34,627 nucleotides of DNA from Bordetella parapertussis (GTDB taxonomy: Bacteria > Pseudomonadota > Gammaproteobacteria > Burkholderiales > Burkholderiaceae_B), in NCBI GenBank assembly GCA_945865935.1, contig CAMBFI010000024.1, positions 1 to 34,627 of the forward strand, given 5' to 3'. A program made the translations under genes and the position numbers. Below are positions 19,080-27,078 of this stretch, in pieces (position 1 is the stretch's first letter; each line of letters opens with the position of its first letter). The notes beneath the pieces were generated by a model. The model searched no databases and had not been told where the DNA came from. It saw only the letters and a list, made by a program, of their open reading frames with translations.

Positions 19080-20222
19080 CTATGGCTTGCTAAGTTCTGC
19101 GGCCAAGTCTGCCACCGACGCTGCATAAAAATAGCTACGGTTGTATAACGTGATCGTAAAGAAGTTCGGCGTGGCTGTGCGTAGCTCGACCGTTCCAGCC
19201 GACTCTTCTGGCAGATCAATGACGCCCAGTGCCGCGCGCATCCAAGGGCCTTCCTTCGCTCCAGGCGCAAGGCGTGCACCTGCTGCACGGAGCTGTGGCC
19301 AATCGAGCGTTGGCTTCAACCCCCCATCGACCAGTTTGCTTGCAGAGCTTGGTAGCGTCACAGGAGCAAACACAGGTAAACCACGTTGCCAGCCATGTTC
19401 AACCAAAAAGTTGGCCACCGATACGATGGCATCGGGCACACTGCCTGACAGATTGATTTGCGTTGCACCGCTCGCACTGACCGCGAAGCGCTTGATGCTC
19501 CCTGGCATAAATTGTGGGATGCCGATCGCCCCCGCGTAAGAGGCTTTAATGGTGCGTGCATCGATTCGGCCAGTGAGGTCGAGCTCGATTAAGTCGGCCA
19601 GTTGGTTGCGAAACATGTCTGCGCGGTCTGGTCTTTTGGGATCGGGATAGTCGAAGGCCAGTGAGGTTAACGCGTCTAAGGCCCGAAAATTACCTTGGCT
19701 GCGTCCATATAAGGTTTCGACCCCGATAATCGCAGCAATGATATTCGCTGGTACCCCGTAGCGTTCAGCCGCACGGTCGAGCTCGGCTGCGTATTGCTCC
19801 ATGAAGGCTCGGCCCTGATTGATCCGAATCGGTTCGACGAAACGGCCACGGTATTGTTTCCAGCTGCGGGGGGCACGAGGCTGGCCTATCGCGGGAGGCG
19901 AGACAATACGGATCACCGTTTCGTTATAGCGTGCGTCGTTCAGTAAGGCGAGCACTGCAGGCTCAGAGAGTTTGCGAGACGCCGCAAGCTCCACCCCAAA
20001 GCGTTGAATCGCTGTGCGTCGCGAGGCGGGGGTGTGACCGCCGACCGGAGCAGTGGAGCTGCTGCCTGCTGCACTGGTATCGGTTGGTTTGGCGGGGGTG
20101 GCGGCTGAATTGGTCGTTGAGCTATTGTTTGTCGTCTCAGTCGGCGGGCGAGCAGGGCCCGTGCAGGCGCTAAGAAGCATGGCACAGCTCGCAAGCAAGG
20201 CGAGGCGATACATCGGCAGCAT
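19080..20222 (-). CDS. mltB: Membrane-bound lytic murein transglycosylase B, lipoprotein
   Basis: 380 aa. Cleaves the MurNAc-GlcNAc bond of peptidoglycan with formation of 1,6-anhydroMurNAc. The lipobox LLSAC puts the lipidated cysteine at residue 20 (17 if M4 is the start), followed by a Ser/Thr/Ala/Pro-rich linker to about 66. The SLT family 3 catalytic domain has AAIIGVETLYGRSQGNFRA with catalytic E169. QFMPGSIKRFAV and SVANFLVEHGWQRGLPV are the other MltB signatures. An outer-membrane location facing the periplasm is expected. It is divergent from etfB and convergent with cysM. Confidence 0.92.
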   Translation of the reverse strand: MLPMYRLALLASCAMLLSACTGPARPPTETTNNSSTTNSAATPAKPTDTSAAGSSSTAPVGGHTPASRRTAIQRFGVELAASRKLSEPAVLALLNDARYNETVIRIVSPPAIGQPRAPRSWKQYRGRFVEPIRINQGRAFMEQYAAELDRAAERYGVPANIIAAIIGVETLYGRSQGNFRALDALTSLAFDYPDPKRPDRADMFRNQLADLIELDLTGRIDARTIKASYAGAIGIPQFMPGSIKRFAVSASGATQINLSGSVPDAIVSVANFLVEHGWQRGLPVFAPVTLPSSASKLVDGGLKPTLDWPQLRAAGARLAPGAKEGPWMRAALGVIDLPEESAGTVELRTATPNFFTITLYNRSYFYAASVADLAAELSKP

Positions 20223-20284
20223 AAATATCCCTTATGTTGTGGTGTGTCTATGATACCTGTCCAGCCCAACGGCTTTAGGGCTAT

Positions 20285-20313
20285 CTGAGTAGATTCCGCA
20301 TATCCGGTAAAAT
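20285..20313 (+). promoter_or_regulatory. Candidate etfBA promoter
   Basis: CTGAGT at 20285-20290, a 17-base spacer, then TAAAAT at 20308-20313. The -10 is fair and the -35 poor. A 7-bp inverted repeat (CGGTAAA at 20305-20311, TTTACCG at 20330-20336) overlaps the -10 and could be an operator or leader stem. Confidence 0.4.
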
Positions 20314-20364
20314 CCCAGAGGAATCGGAGTTTACCGAGCTGTTTTTATCTCTGGAGATCGCTGG

Positions 20365-21114
20365 ATGAAGGTGCTTGTGCCTGTTAAACGCGTCGTGGAC
20401 TACAACGTCAAAGTACGCGTCAAGTCGGACCAGTCGGGTGTCGATATTGCAAACGTCAAAATGTCGATGAATCCTTTTGATGAAATCGCGGTCGAAGAAG
20501 CGACGCGTTTGAAAGAAAAGGGTGCTGTCACCGAGGTGGTTGCCGTGTCGTGTGGCGTGGCGCAGTGCCAAGAAACACTGCGTACCGCAATGGCGATCGG
20601 TGCAGATCGCGGCATTTTGGTGCAGACCGATGCTGAGCTTCAGCCACTGGCTGTCGCTAAATTACTCAAGGCGCTTGCCGAAAAAGAACAGCCACAGCTG
20701 ATGATTTTGGGTAAGCAGGCGATTGATGATGACGCGAACCAGACAGGCCAGATGTTGGCTGCGTTGTTGGGTTGGTCGCAGGCCACCTTTGCCAGCAAGA
20801 TCGAACTGCTCGACGGCATCGCGCGCGTTACGCGTGAGGTCGATGGCGGACTCGAGACCATTGATTTGAAATTGCCCGCGATCGTCACAACCGATCTGCG
20901 CTTAAATGAGCCCCGCTACGTGACGTTGCCCAACATCATGAAGGCAAAGAAAAAACAGCTCGATACCTTCACCCCCGAAGATCTAGGCGTGGATGTTGCG
21001 CCGCGCCTCAAGACACTTAAAGTCTGTGAGCCAGCCGGCCGGTCTGCTGGCGTCAAGGTGCCAGATGTTGCGGCACTGGTTGATAAACTCAAGAATGAAG
21101 CTAAGGTGATTTGA
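20365..21114 (+). CDS. etfB: Electron transfer flavoprotein subunit beta
   Basis: 249 aa. Binds AMP and, with EtfA, forms the soluble flavoprotein that collects electrons from acyl-CoA and other dehydrogenases and hands them to ETF-ubiquinone oxidoreductase. It begins [19 protein letters not shown], with [12 protein letters not shown] and [22 protein letters not shown] as group I EtfB hallmarks and [20 protein letters not shown] near the end (quoted in family halves). GGAGATCG lies just before the ATG. etfA follows after one base. The housekeeping type, not the bifurcating FixA type, judging by its etfA partner and the nearby acyl-CoA dehydrogenase. Confidence 0.96.
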   Translation: MKVLVPVKRVVDYNVKVRVKSDQSGVDIANVKMSMNPFDEIAVEEATRLKEKGAVTEVVAVSCGVAQCQETLRTAMAIGADRGILVQTDAELQPLAVAKLLKALAEKEQPQLMILGKQAIDDDANQTGQMLAALLGWSQATFASKIELLDGIARVTREVDGGLETIDLKLPAIVTTDLRLNEPRYVTLPNIMKAKKKQLDTFTPEDLGVDVAPRLKTLKVCEPAGRSAGVKVPDVAALVDKLKNEAKVI

Positions 21115-21115
21115 T

Positions 21116-22042
21116 ATGTCGATACTTGTCATCGCTGAACACGATAATGTTCAACTTAAGGGTGCCACGCATAATGTTGTCGCTGCGGCGACTGAAATTG
21201 GTGGCGATATTCATGTGTTGGTGGCCGGTGCGAATGCCCGTTCCGTCGCGGACCACGCAGCGAAGCTTGCTGGTGTCTCCAAGGTCTTGCTGGCCGAATC
21301 GCCAGCCTTGGCAGACGCTCTGGCTGAGAACGTCGCTGAGCAGGTCTTGGCGCTCGCTCCGGGCTATAGCCATATTTTGTTTGCTGCAACGGCCTCGGGC
21401 AAGAACGTCGCCCCGCGTGTTGCGGCGCGTCTAGATGTTGCGCAGATTTCCGAGATCCAGGCCGTAGACGCTGCCGATACCTTCCAGCGCGCAATCTACG
21501 CTGGCAATGCGGTGGCAACGGTGCAGTCAACGGACGCTACGAAGGTGATTACGGTGCGTACCACCGGTTTTGATGCAGTGGCTGAATCAGGTAGCGCAGC
21601 AGTCGAAGTCGTTGCCTCAGCCGCGGGCGCAGGTCTGTCGACCTTCGTGAGTCGCGAAGTGGCCAAGAGCGATCGTCCTGAATTGGCCGGTGCAAAAGTT
21701 GTCGTGTCGGGTGGTCGTGGCATGGGCAGCGCAGAAAACTTCAAGATTCTGGATCCGCTGGCCGATAAGCTGGGTGCTGCGCTTGGCGCCTCACGCGCCG
21801 CGGTCGATGCGGGTTATGCGCCAAACGACTGGCAGGTAGGCCAAACCGGTAAGATCGTCGCCCCACAGCTTTATGTGGCGATTGGTATTTCGGGTGCGAT
21901 TCAGCACTTGGCTGGTATGAAAGACTCCAAAGTCATTGTGGCCGTGAATAAAGACGCTGAAGCCCCAATTTTCGGTGTGGCGGATTACGGCTTGGTCGCT
22001 GACTTGTTTCAAGCAGTGCCTGAGCTCGTGACGACGCTTTAA
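21116..22042 (+). CDS. etfA: Electron transfer flavoprotein subunit alpha
   Basis: FAD-carrying subunit of ETF, 308 aa. The C-terminal FAD domain contains [16 protein letters not shown] and the ETF-alpha signature [27 protein letters not shown], with [15 protein letters not shown] after it. The N-terminal half is the Rossmann-like domain shared with EtfB. It begins one base after the etfB stop (TGATATG), so the subunits are made together. A strong terminator follows. Confidence 0.96.
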   Translation: MSILVIAEHDNVQLKGATHNVVAAATEIGGDIHVLVAGANARSVADHAAKLAGVSKVLLAESPALADALAENVAEQVLALAPGYSHILFAATASGKNVAPRVAARLDVAQISEIQAVDAADTFQRAIYAGNAVATVQSTDATKVITVRTTGFDAVAESGSAAVEVVASAAGAGLSTFVSREVAKSDRPELAGAKVVVSGGRGMGSAENFKILDPLADKLGAALGASRAAVDAGYAPNDWQVGQTGKIVAPQLYVAIGISGAIQHLAGMKDSKVIVAVNKDAEAPIFGVADYGLVADLFQAVPELVTTL

Positions 22043-22069
22043 TGCGGTGCACTGTCGCTCAGTAGCATT

Positions 22070-22101
22070 AAAATCCCGTCTGTCCTGACGGGATTTTTTT
22101 T
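22070..22101 (+). terminator. Intrinsic terminator after etfA
   Basis: Arms AAAATCCCGTC (22070-22080) and GACGGGATTTT (22087-22097), a six-base loop TGTCCT, then further T. It is a perfect 11-bp stem and ends only about 20 bases before the next start codon. Confidence 0.93.
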
Positions 22102-22121
22102 ACCTTTACGGTTGATCAAAC

Positions 22122-23951
22122 ATGACATTTCGTGCTCCAGTTGAAGATTTTCAGTTTGTGTTTAAACACTTGTCGGGGTTGCCGCAACTATTGACACTAC
22201 CTGTCTTTGCTGAGGCGCAGTTCGACTTGATCGATGCAGTATTAGAGGAAAACGCAAAATTTACCGAAGAGGTGGTCGCCCCGACTAATCGCATCGGCGA
22301 TTGTCAGCCCCCGGTTTGCCAGAATGGTGTCGTGAAGATGCCTGCAGCGTTCCATCAGGCGTTTGAACACTTTACGCAAGGCGGTTGGCAAGGCTTGCGT
22401 CACCCGCAGCAGTGGGGTGGGCAAGGCCTACCGAAAGCCCTTGCGACAGCAACGACTGAAAACCTATACGCCGCTAACGTCGCTTTTTCCTTGTGTCCAA
22501 TGTTGACGGATGGTGTGATCGAAGCACTTTTATTAAGTGGAACAGAGCAACAGAAGCAAACGTATATTGAACCGTTAGTCGCTGGCAAGTGGACGGGGAC
22601 GATGAACCTGACTGAATCACAGGCGGGCTCCGACTTGTCGATGGTCACGACACGCGCGCAACCGCAGGCCGATGGAACGTATCGCTTGTTCGGTCAAAAA
22701 ATATACATCACCTATGGCGAGCACGATCTGGCTGAGAACATCGTTCATCTGGTATTGGCGCGGACCGCTGATGCCCCTCCCGGCGTCAAAGGCTTGTCGT
22801 TATTTGTCGTGCCAAAGTATCTCGTGAAGGCAGATGGCTCACTCGGTGCGCGCAATGATGTGTGGTGTGCGTCAATCGAGCACAAACTGGGTATTCATAG
22901 CAGCCCGACAGCCGTGTTGTTGTTTGGTGACCAGAAGGGGGAGGTTGGAAGTGGTGCGATTGGAACGCTTGTTGGGCAAGAAAATCGTGGGCTGGAGTAC
23001 ATGTTCATTATGATGAACGCTGCGCGCTTTGCAGTCGGCGTTCAAGGTATTGGTGTCAGTGAGGCGGCGACGCAAAAGGCGCTTGCGTATGCTCGAGATC
23101 GTGTGCAGAGCCGTGCAATAGAGGGTTCCGCGGGACCTGTGGCCATTGTGCAGCATCCCGATGTGCAGCGAATGTTGTCGACGATGCGCGCACTGACCCA
23201 AGCCGCGCGTGCGATTGCCTGCGCTGCTGCGGTGGCCGATGATTTAAGCGTCGAGCATCCCGATACGCAGATACGACAGCGTACTCAGGCGCTCTACGAC
23301 TATCTTGTTCCTGTTGTGAAGGGCTTTTCGACGGAGTGCTCTCTCGAGGTCAGTTCGCTTGGCGTGCAAGTGCACGGCGGCATGGGCTTCATTGAGGAGA
23401 CGGGCGCCGCGCAGTTTTATCGTGATGCGCGCATCCTGACGATTTACGAAGGAACAACTGCCATTCAAGCGAATGACTTGGTGGGGCGAAAGACCTTGCG
23501 TGATGGCGGTGCGCAAGCACGCTCGTTGCTCGCAGAGATTCGGAGTTCAGTCGAACAGGTGACAGCCGCCGCGCAGCGGGCTGCAACGTCTGAGCGCGCG
23601 GGGCTTAAGCTGATTGCTGAGCAGCTATCGCTCGCGGCAGATGCCTATGAGCATGCAATTCAGTATCTGCTTGATCAGGCAAAAGAAAATATTCGTGCGG
23701 TGTATGCGGGAAGTGTGCCCTACCTAATGTTGACGGGCTACGTCCTAGGCGGATGGCACTTGGCGCGCGCAGCGCTTGTGTGCGTTGAGGCCCCGCGCAA
23801 TGGTGTTGACGAGCGTTTCGCTCAAGATAAATTTGCAACAGCTGTGTTCTATGCGGCGGTGGTCTTGCCCCGCGTGCAAGCACTGAGCTCTGCGATGCTG
23901 CAAGGTGCGACGATTGATGATGTGCTGAGTCGCTCAGCCTTGCAGCAGTAA
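22122..23951 (+). CDS. Acyl-CoA dehydrogenase, DmdC-like (long form with C-terminal extension)
   Basis: 609 aa FAD enzyme oxidising an acyl-CoA to the 2-enoyl-CoA and passing electrons to ETF. Middle-domain motifs are MNLTESQAGSDLSMV (161-175) and the KIYITYGEHD strand. HGGMGFIEETG (418-428) and IYEGTTAIQANDLVGRK with catalytic base E443 (441-457) lie in the C-terminal domain, followed by about 150 residues of AcylCoA_dh_C extension. This layout is that of 3-methylmercaptopropionyl-CoA dehydrogenase (DmdC) and its relatives, but many such paralogues act on other medium-chain acyl-CoAs, so the substrate is not assigned. It lies directly after etfBA although a terminator separates them. Confidence 0.88.
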   Translation: MTFRAPVEDFQFVFKHLSGLPQLLTLPVFAEAQFDLIDAVLEENAKFTEEVVAPTNRIGDCQPPVCQNGVVKMPAAFHQAFEHFTQGGWQGLRHPQQWGGQGLPKALATATTENLYAANVAFSLCPMLTDGVIEALLLSGTEQQKQTYIEPLVAGKWTGTMNLTESQAGSDLSMVTTRAQPQADGTYRLFGQKIYITYGEHDLAENIVHLVLARTADAPPGVKGLSLFVVPKYLVKADGSLGARNDVWCASIEHKLGIHSSPTAVLLFGDQKGEVGSGAIGTLVGQENRGLEYMFIMMNAARFAVGVQGIGVSEAATQKALAYARDRVQSRAIEGSAGPVAIVQHPDVQRMLSTMRALTQAARAIACAAAVADDLSVEHPDTQIRQRTQALYDYLVPVVKGFSTECSLEVSSLGVQVHGGMGFIEETGAAQFYRDARILTIYEGTTAIQANDLVGRKTLRDGGAQARSLLAEIRSSVEQVTAAAQRAATSERAGLKLIAEQLSLAADAYEHAIQYLLDQAKENIRAVYAGSVPYLMLTGYVLGGWHLARAALVCVEAPRNGVDERFAQDKFATAVFYAAVVLPRVQALSSAMLQGATIDDVLSRSALQQ

Positions 23952-23966
23952 TCTCGCCAGACGTGT

Positions 23967-25598
23967 TTAAGGCAGGATGGCGTCCAGGCTGGTGTTGACT
24001 TCGATCAGGATGGGCGCGCGTTGGTCAAGCGCCGCCTGAATCACGCCATCGATTTCATTTTTGTTGGTAATGCGGGCAGACTGCATCCCAAAGCTCGTGG
24101 CCAGACTCACAAAGTCGGGATTGAACAGACTCGTGCCACTGACTCGTCCTGGGTAACCACGTTCTTGGTGCAGACGGATTGATCCGTAGCTTGCGTTGTT
24201 CGACAAAATGAAGATGATGGGTAGTTTGCGCTCTACGGCAAGAATCATCTCGTTACCGGTCATTAAGAACCCACCGTCACCGACGATGCAAATCGTCGTA
24301 CGTATGGGTTCGCGCAAGGCGCAGGCTAAGGCGGCGGGCGTGCCGTAGCCCATGGCGCCGGCCAGTGGCGCCATTAAGCGTTGTCCTGTCTTGAAGGTGA
24401 AATGTCGGTAGACAGGGGCGGCAAAGGTGCCCGCGTCCAAACAGATCGTTGTGTCCAGAGGTACGCGATCCATCACGGCGTGTACGACCTCGGTAAAGTT
24501 AACGCCTTGTTTGGGGACGCGAGTCGGCCACGCGGCCCATTTTTGTGCGTGTTGACGTAAGCCCGCGAGCCACTCTTGGCGCCCCGCATCGGGCTTGGGT
24601 GCCTGCGCGTTGCTCAATGCGGATACCAAGCCCACGGGATCGCAGACCAGAGGGAAGTCGGCAACGGTATCCCAATTGATGATGCGTGAGTCGGGATAGC
24701 AGTGCAGCAACGTTTGCGGCGCTTGCGCATAGCGTGGGAAGGTAAAGTTTTGTGTGGTGATGTCCCCCAGGCGGGTGCCTAAGGCCAAAATGAAGTCACT
24801 TTGCTGCAGCGTAGCCATTTGCGCCGCTGGGTTGGAAAGACCCAAGTCCCCAACGAAAAGAGGGTCGTCGTTGGCGAAGATGTCGTGACGTCGGAACGAC
24901 ACCATGGTCGGTAGTTGCCAATGGTGAATAAAGGCGCTTAAGGCTTCGCGTCCGCCTGGGCAGTCGAAGCAGCCGCCCACAATAGCGAGGGGGCGTTTAG
25001 CCTGACCCAAGCGCGTGGTGATCTCAGCCATCGTCGCGGCATCGGGCAGTCCAAAGATCTGTGCGTGGTGATGCAGCGCAGGTTTTTCAACAGGCTGCTG
25101 CTGGATGTCTTCAGGGATCACCAAGACGACTGGGCCGGGAACGCCCGAGGTGGCCATGCGTACGGCTTTGAACGCCGCCTCGCCGATTTGCTCGGGTGTT
25201 TGACATTCGAACACCCATTTTGCGATCGAGCCGAACATTTTTTGGTAGTCGATCTCTTGAAACGCCTCTCGGCGTAAGTCGCGCGCGGCAATCTGTCCAA
25301 CAATCAGAATCATCGGCACTGCATCTTGTTGCGCGGTGTGAACAGCGATGGCAGCGTTGGAAGCGCCGGGTCCGCGGCTAACGAGTGCTACACCAGGTTT
25401 GCGCGTGAGGCGACCGTCTGCGACAGCCATATAGCCCGCACCGCTTTCATGGCGACAGGTCACGACATCGATTTCCGGGAAATCAACCACTGCGTCTAAT
25501 AGTCCAAGGTAACTTTCGCCTGGTACTAAAAAAACACGATCCATACCGTGATCGGAAAATACTTGGAAGAGGGCGTGACTCGAAGTGAATGTGCTCAT
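23967..25598 (-). CDS. Thiamine-diphosphate-dependent enzyme, acetolactate-synthase-like, substrate unknown
   Basis: 543 aa after trimming 67 upstream codons that carry no protein-like sequence and would cross the promoter region. Three domains fit the POX/ALS fold. The N-terminal PYR domain has the cofactor-activating E51 in CRHESGAGYMAVADG. The middle domain runs from about 190 to 330. The C-terminal PP domain has the ThDP/Mg motif from GDG (440-442) to NN (467-468). FAD-binding residues typical of true acetolactate synthase are not obvious. No small regulatory subunit or ilvC is adjacent, so branched-chain synthesis is unlikely; a catabolic 2-oxo-acid decarboxylase or carboligase is possible. 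No clear ribosome binding site. Its 5' region is shared with the triple operator at 25695-25746. Confidence 0.85.
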   Translation of the reverse strand: MSTFTSSHALFQVFSDHGMDRVFLVPGESYLGLLDAVVDFPEIDVVTCRHESGAGYMAVADGRLTRKPGVALVSRGPGASNAAIAVHTAQQDAVPMILIVGQIAARDLRREAFQEIDYQKMFGSIAKWVFECQTPEQIGEAAFKAVRMATSGVPGPVVLVIPEDIQQQPVEKPALHHHAQIFGLPDAATMAEITTRLGQAKRPLAIVGGCFDCPGGREALSAFIHHWQLPTMVSFRRHDIFANDDPLFVGDLGLSNPAAQMATLQQSDFILALGTRLGDITTQNFTFPRYAQAPQTLLHCYPDSRIINWDTVADFPLVCDPVGLVSALSNAQAPKPDAGRQEWLAGLRQHAQKWAAWPTRVPKQGVNFTEVVHAVMDRVPLDTTICLDAGTFAAPVYRHFTFKTGQRLMAPLAGAMGYGTPAALACALREPIRTTICIVGDGGFLMTGNEMILAVERKLPIIFILSNNASYGSIRLHQERGYPGRVSGTSLFNPDFVSLATSFGMQSARITNKNEIDGVIQAALDQRAPILIEVNTSLDAILP

Positions 25599-25694
25599 GG
25601 TGTATCTAAGTTTTGTTGAGTTTAATTGTCTTGAAAAGGAATGTCTCAGCAGAAAAATAGCATAAGTTGTTGCAAAAACCCCGCAGCCCTTAAA

Positions 25695-25746
25695 CTGTGT
25701 TTGCAAACAGTGCTGTATACATGTACAGTACTGTTTATGCGTACAA
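25695..25746. promoter_or_regulatory. Three tandem LexA-like dyads (CTGT-N8-ACAR) at 18-bp steps
   Basis: Box 1 (25695-25710) is CTGTGTTTGCAAACAG, box 2 (25713-25728) is CTGTATACATGTACAG and box 3 (25731-25746) is CTGTTTATGCGTACAA. Each starts exactly 18 bases after the previous one, separated by TG and TA. CTGT-N8-ACAG is the LexA-binding consensus of gamma- and betaproteobacteria; box 2 with its flanks matches the E. coli 20-base SOS consensus at all but 3 positions. A GntR-type regulator is an alternative, since GTATAC also occurs in such sites. The array covers the promoter of the small gene at 25777. Confidence 0.65.
25701..25729 (+). promoter_or_regulatory. Promoter of the small membrane protein gene
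   Basis: TTGCAA at 25701-25706, a 17-base spacer, then TACAGT at 25724-25729. Box 1 of the operator array covers the -35, box 2 the -10, and box 3 the expected start site near 25736. Bound repressor would block polymerase at every step. The leader would be about 40 bases. Confidence 0.55.
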
Positions 25747-25776
25747 CTCGTCGTACAACATTTCAGGAGCCCCACC

Positions 25777-25935
25777 ATGACTCGCGAAGTTCGCCACAAC
25801 TACTCCCCAAGCTTTGTCGCTGCACACAGCCAATCCCCAAGTCTTAAAAGCAAAGTCGCAGATGTCTTTCTGCTGGCCTTCTGGGGGGCAATGATCCCTG
25901 CGTTTATGTGGGTGGGAAGCGCTGCCGGATTCTAG
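25777..25935 (+). CDS. Small single-transmembrane protein of unknown function, putatively SOS-controlled
   Basis: 52 aa, MTREVRHNYSPSFVAAHSQS at the start, not matched to a family I can name. AGGAG at 25765-25769 is a perfect ribosome binding site with 7-base spacing. The N-terminal 27 residues are polar and basic. Residues about 28-51 form one hydrophobic helix (VADVFLLAFWGAMIPAFMW, then VGSAAGF), predicting an inner-membrane protein with the N-terminus in the cytoplasm. Upstream are a good promoter and three LexA-like boxes. SOS-controlled small membrane proteins such as TisB (toxin) and SidA (division inhibitor) share this general plan but not the sequence, so such a role is only a hypothesis. 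The stop lies in a 17-bp tandem duplication. Confidence 0.72.
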   Translation: MTREVRHNYSPSFVAAHSQSPSLKSKVADVFLLAFWGAMIPAFMWVGSAAGF

Positions 25936-25954
25936 CCGCTGCCGGATTCTAGCC
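25921..25954. repeat. 17-bp perfect tandem duplication
   Basis: GCTGCCGGATTCTAGCC occurs twice without a gap (25921-25937 and 25938-25954). The first copy encodes the last four residues and the TAG of the small membrane protein. The second lies between it and the convergent EamA gene. It looks like a recent replication-slippage event. Confidence 0.95.
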
Positions 25955-25985
25955 TCCGCTGGGTTCTCAGCAGCTGTATTCTGAC

Positions 25986-26858
25986 TTAGCTCGACGCAAG
26001 CAGCACGACCCCAGCAGCGATACTACAACACCCGAGCAAGCGTCCCCAGCCAACGGGTTCCCGTAGTAAATATAAGCCAGCCACGGTCACGAGCAACATC
26101 GACATTTCGCGGGCAGGGGCCACCAGACTGACTGGGGCTCCATCTCGCAGGGCATACAACACCAAGATATAGCCCAGTGGCGACAACACGCCGATTGCCC
26201 AAGCAAGGTGCCAGTGCCCACGCATCGCTTCCCAGGCTTTTTTGGGATGGCGGGCCGTATGTGGCAGCATAATCAAGGTGCGAGATACGCTGGTTGCCCA
26301 ATCAAATAAAACCGGGGCAATCGCGAGCACTTTGACGCCATAGGCATCCACCAGGGTATAGCCAGCGATAAATATCCCGACAAGCGCACCCCAGCGTACA
26401 CCGACCATCGCTGCAGGTTGCAGCAGCCTGCGAATGTGGCCTTGGGTGGCGATCAGCATGACCCCAAGCACCACACAGAGCATACCGCCCACGCCTGCGA
26501 TGCTCGCAGGCTCGTGCATAAACAGTAAGGCACCAATCGTTGATAAAAATGGCCCCGTACCCCTCGCAATTGGGTACACAACCGACAAGTCTGCTAGTTG
26601 ATAGCCCCGCTGCAGGCAAAGGCTATACGCCAGGTGAAGGATTCCTGACAGCACAATGCACCCAACAATGAGCCAGCTCCACTCGTTTTGTTCAAAGATG
26701 AGTATCCAGACCACCCAGGGCGCATAGACAATCGTGCAGCACAGCCCGTAGGCAAATACAAATGGAGATCCAACATGGGCAGCTCGTTTCGCCAGCAGAT
26801 TCCAAGCGGCGTGGGCAATCGCTGCCGCGATCACTAACAACAGGGCCGAGGCGCTCAT
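25986..26858 (-). CDS. EamA/DMT-superfamily transporter
   Basis: 290 aa from the ATG at 26858, chosen because the first membrane helix (SASALLLVIAAAIAHAAWNLLAKRAA) then starts the protein, as in the family. An upstream in-frame ATG at 26894 would add 12 polar residues, and neither start has a ribosome binding site. About ten transmembrane helices are visible, in two EamA halves (about 1-140 and 150-285). LSVVYPIARGTGPFLS is the conserved end of helix 3/4, and LVAPAREMSMLLVTVAGLYLLREP the corresponding part of the second half. The substrate cannot be predicted. It is convergent with the small membrane protein gene and divergent from rplS. Confidence 0.85.
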   Translation of the reverse strand: MSASALLLVIAAAIAHAAWNLLAKRAAHVGSPFVFAYGLCCTIVYAPWVVWILIFEQNEWSWLIVGCIVLSGILHLAYSLCLQRGYQLADLSVVYPIARGTGPFLSTIGALLFMHEPASIAGVGGMLCVVLGVMLIATQGHIRRLLQPAAMVGVRWGALVGIFIAGYTLVDAYGVKVLAIAPVLFDWATSVSRTLIMLPHTARHPKKAWEAMRGHWHLAWAIGVLSPLGYILVLYALRDGAPVSLVAPAREMSMLLVTVAGLYLLREPVGWGRLLGCCSIAAGVVLLASS

Positions 26859-26960
26859 GGGTCGTTTTGTTTGTGTAAAGGTGGTTTGGACCATAGATTA
26901 GCTTGGATCGTCTCAGCCTGCTGTTGGGGCGCTAGGCAGGCAAAAATGTGAAATATGTTG

Positions 26961-26966
26961 TAGAAT
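26961..26966 (+). promoter_or_regulatory. Candidate -10 element of rplS
   Basis: TAGAAT lies about 110 bases before the rplS ATG. No clear -35 is present. The leader between it and the gene holds a small hairpin, CCTGA (27006-27010) and TCAGG (27016-27020), and has room for L19 or growth-rate control. Confidence 0.4.
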
Positions 26967-27078
26967 CAACGGCTTTGTTAATGCATCCTCTGCCCGGTCG
27001 CGGTGCCTGAATAGGTCAGGTCCCCCACAATATCGATCAAAACAAGATCAACCGAGAGCATGATGATTTGGAGTTCAA

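Noticed and set aside
25599-25799. 67-residue N-terminal extension of the ThDP enzyme
   Set aside because: It would cover the promoter and operator region, is unlike any ThDP-enzyme N-terminus, and the family start fits the ATG at 25598.
25641-25847. 68-codon plus-strand frame crossing the operator array
   Set aside because: Cys/Thr-rich product without ribosome binding site, running through the promoter and operators; the frame at 25777 is the better gene.
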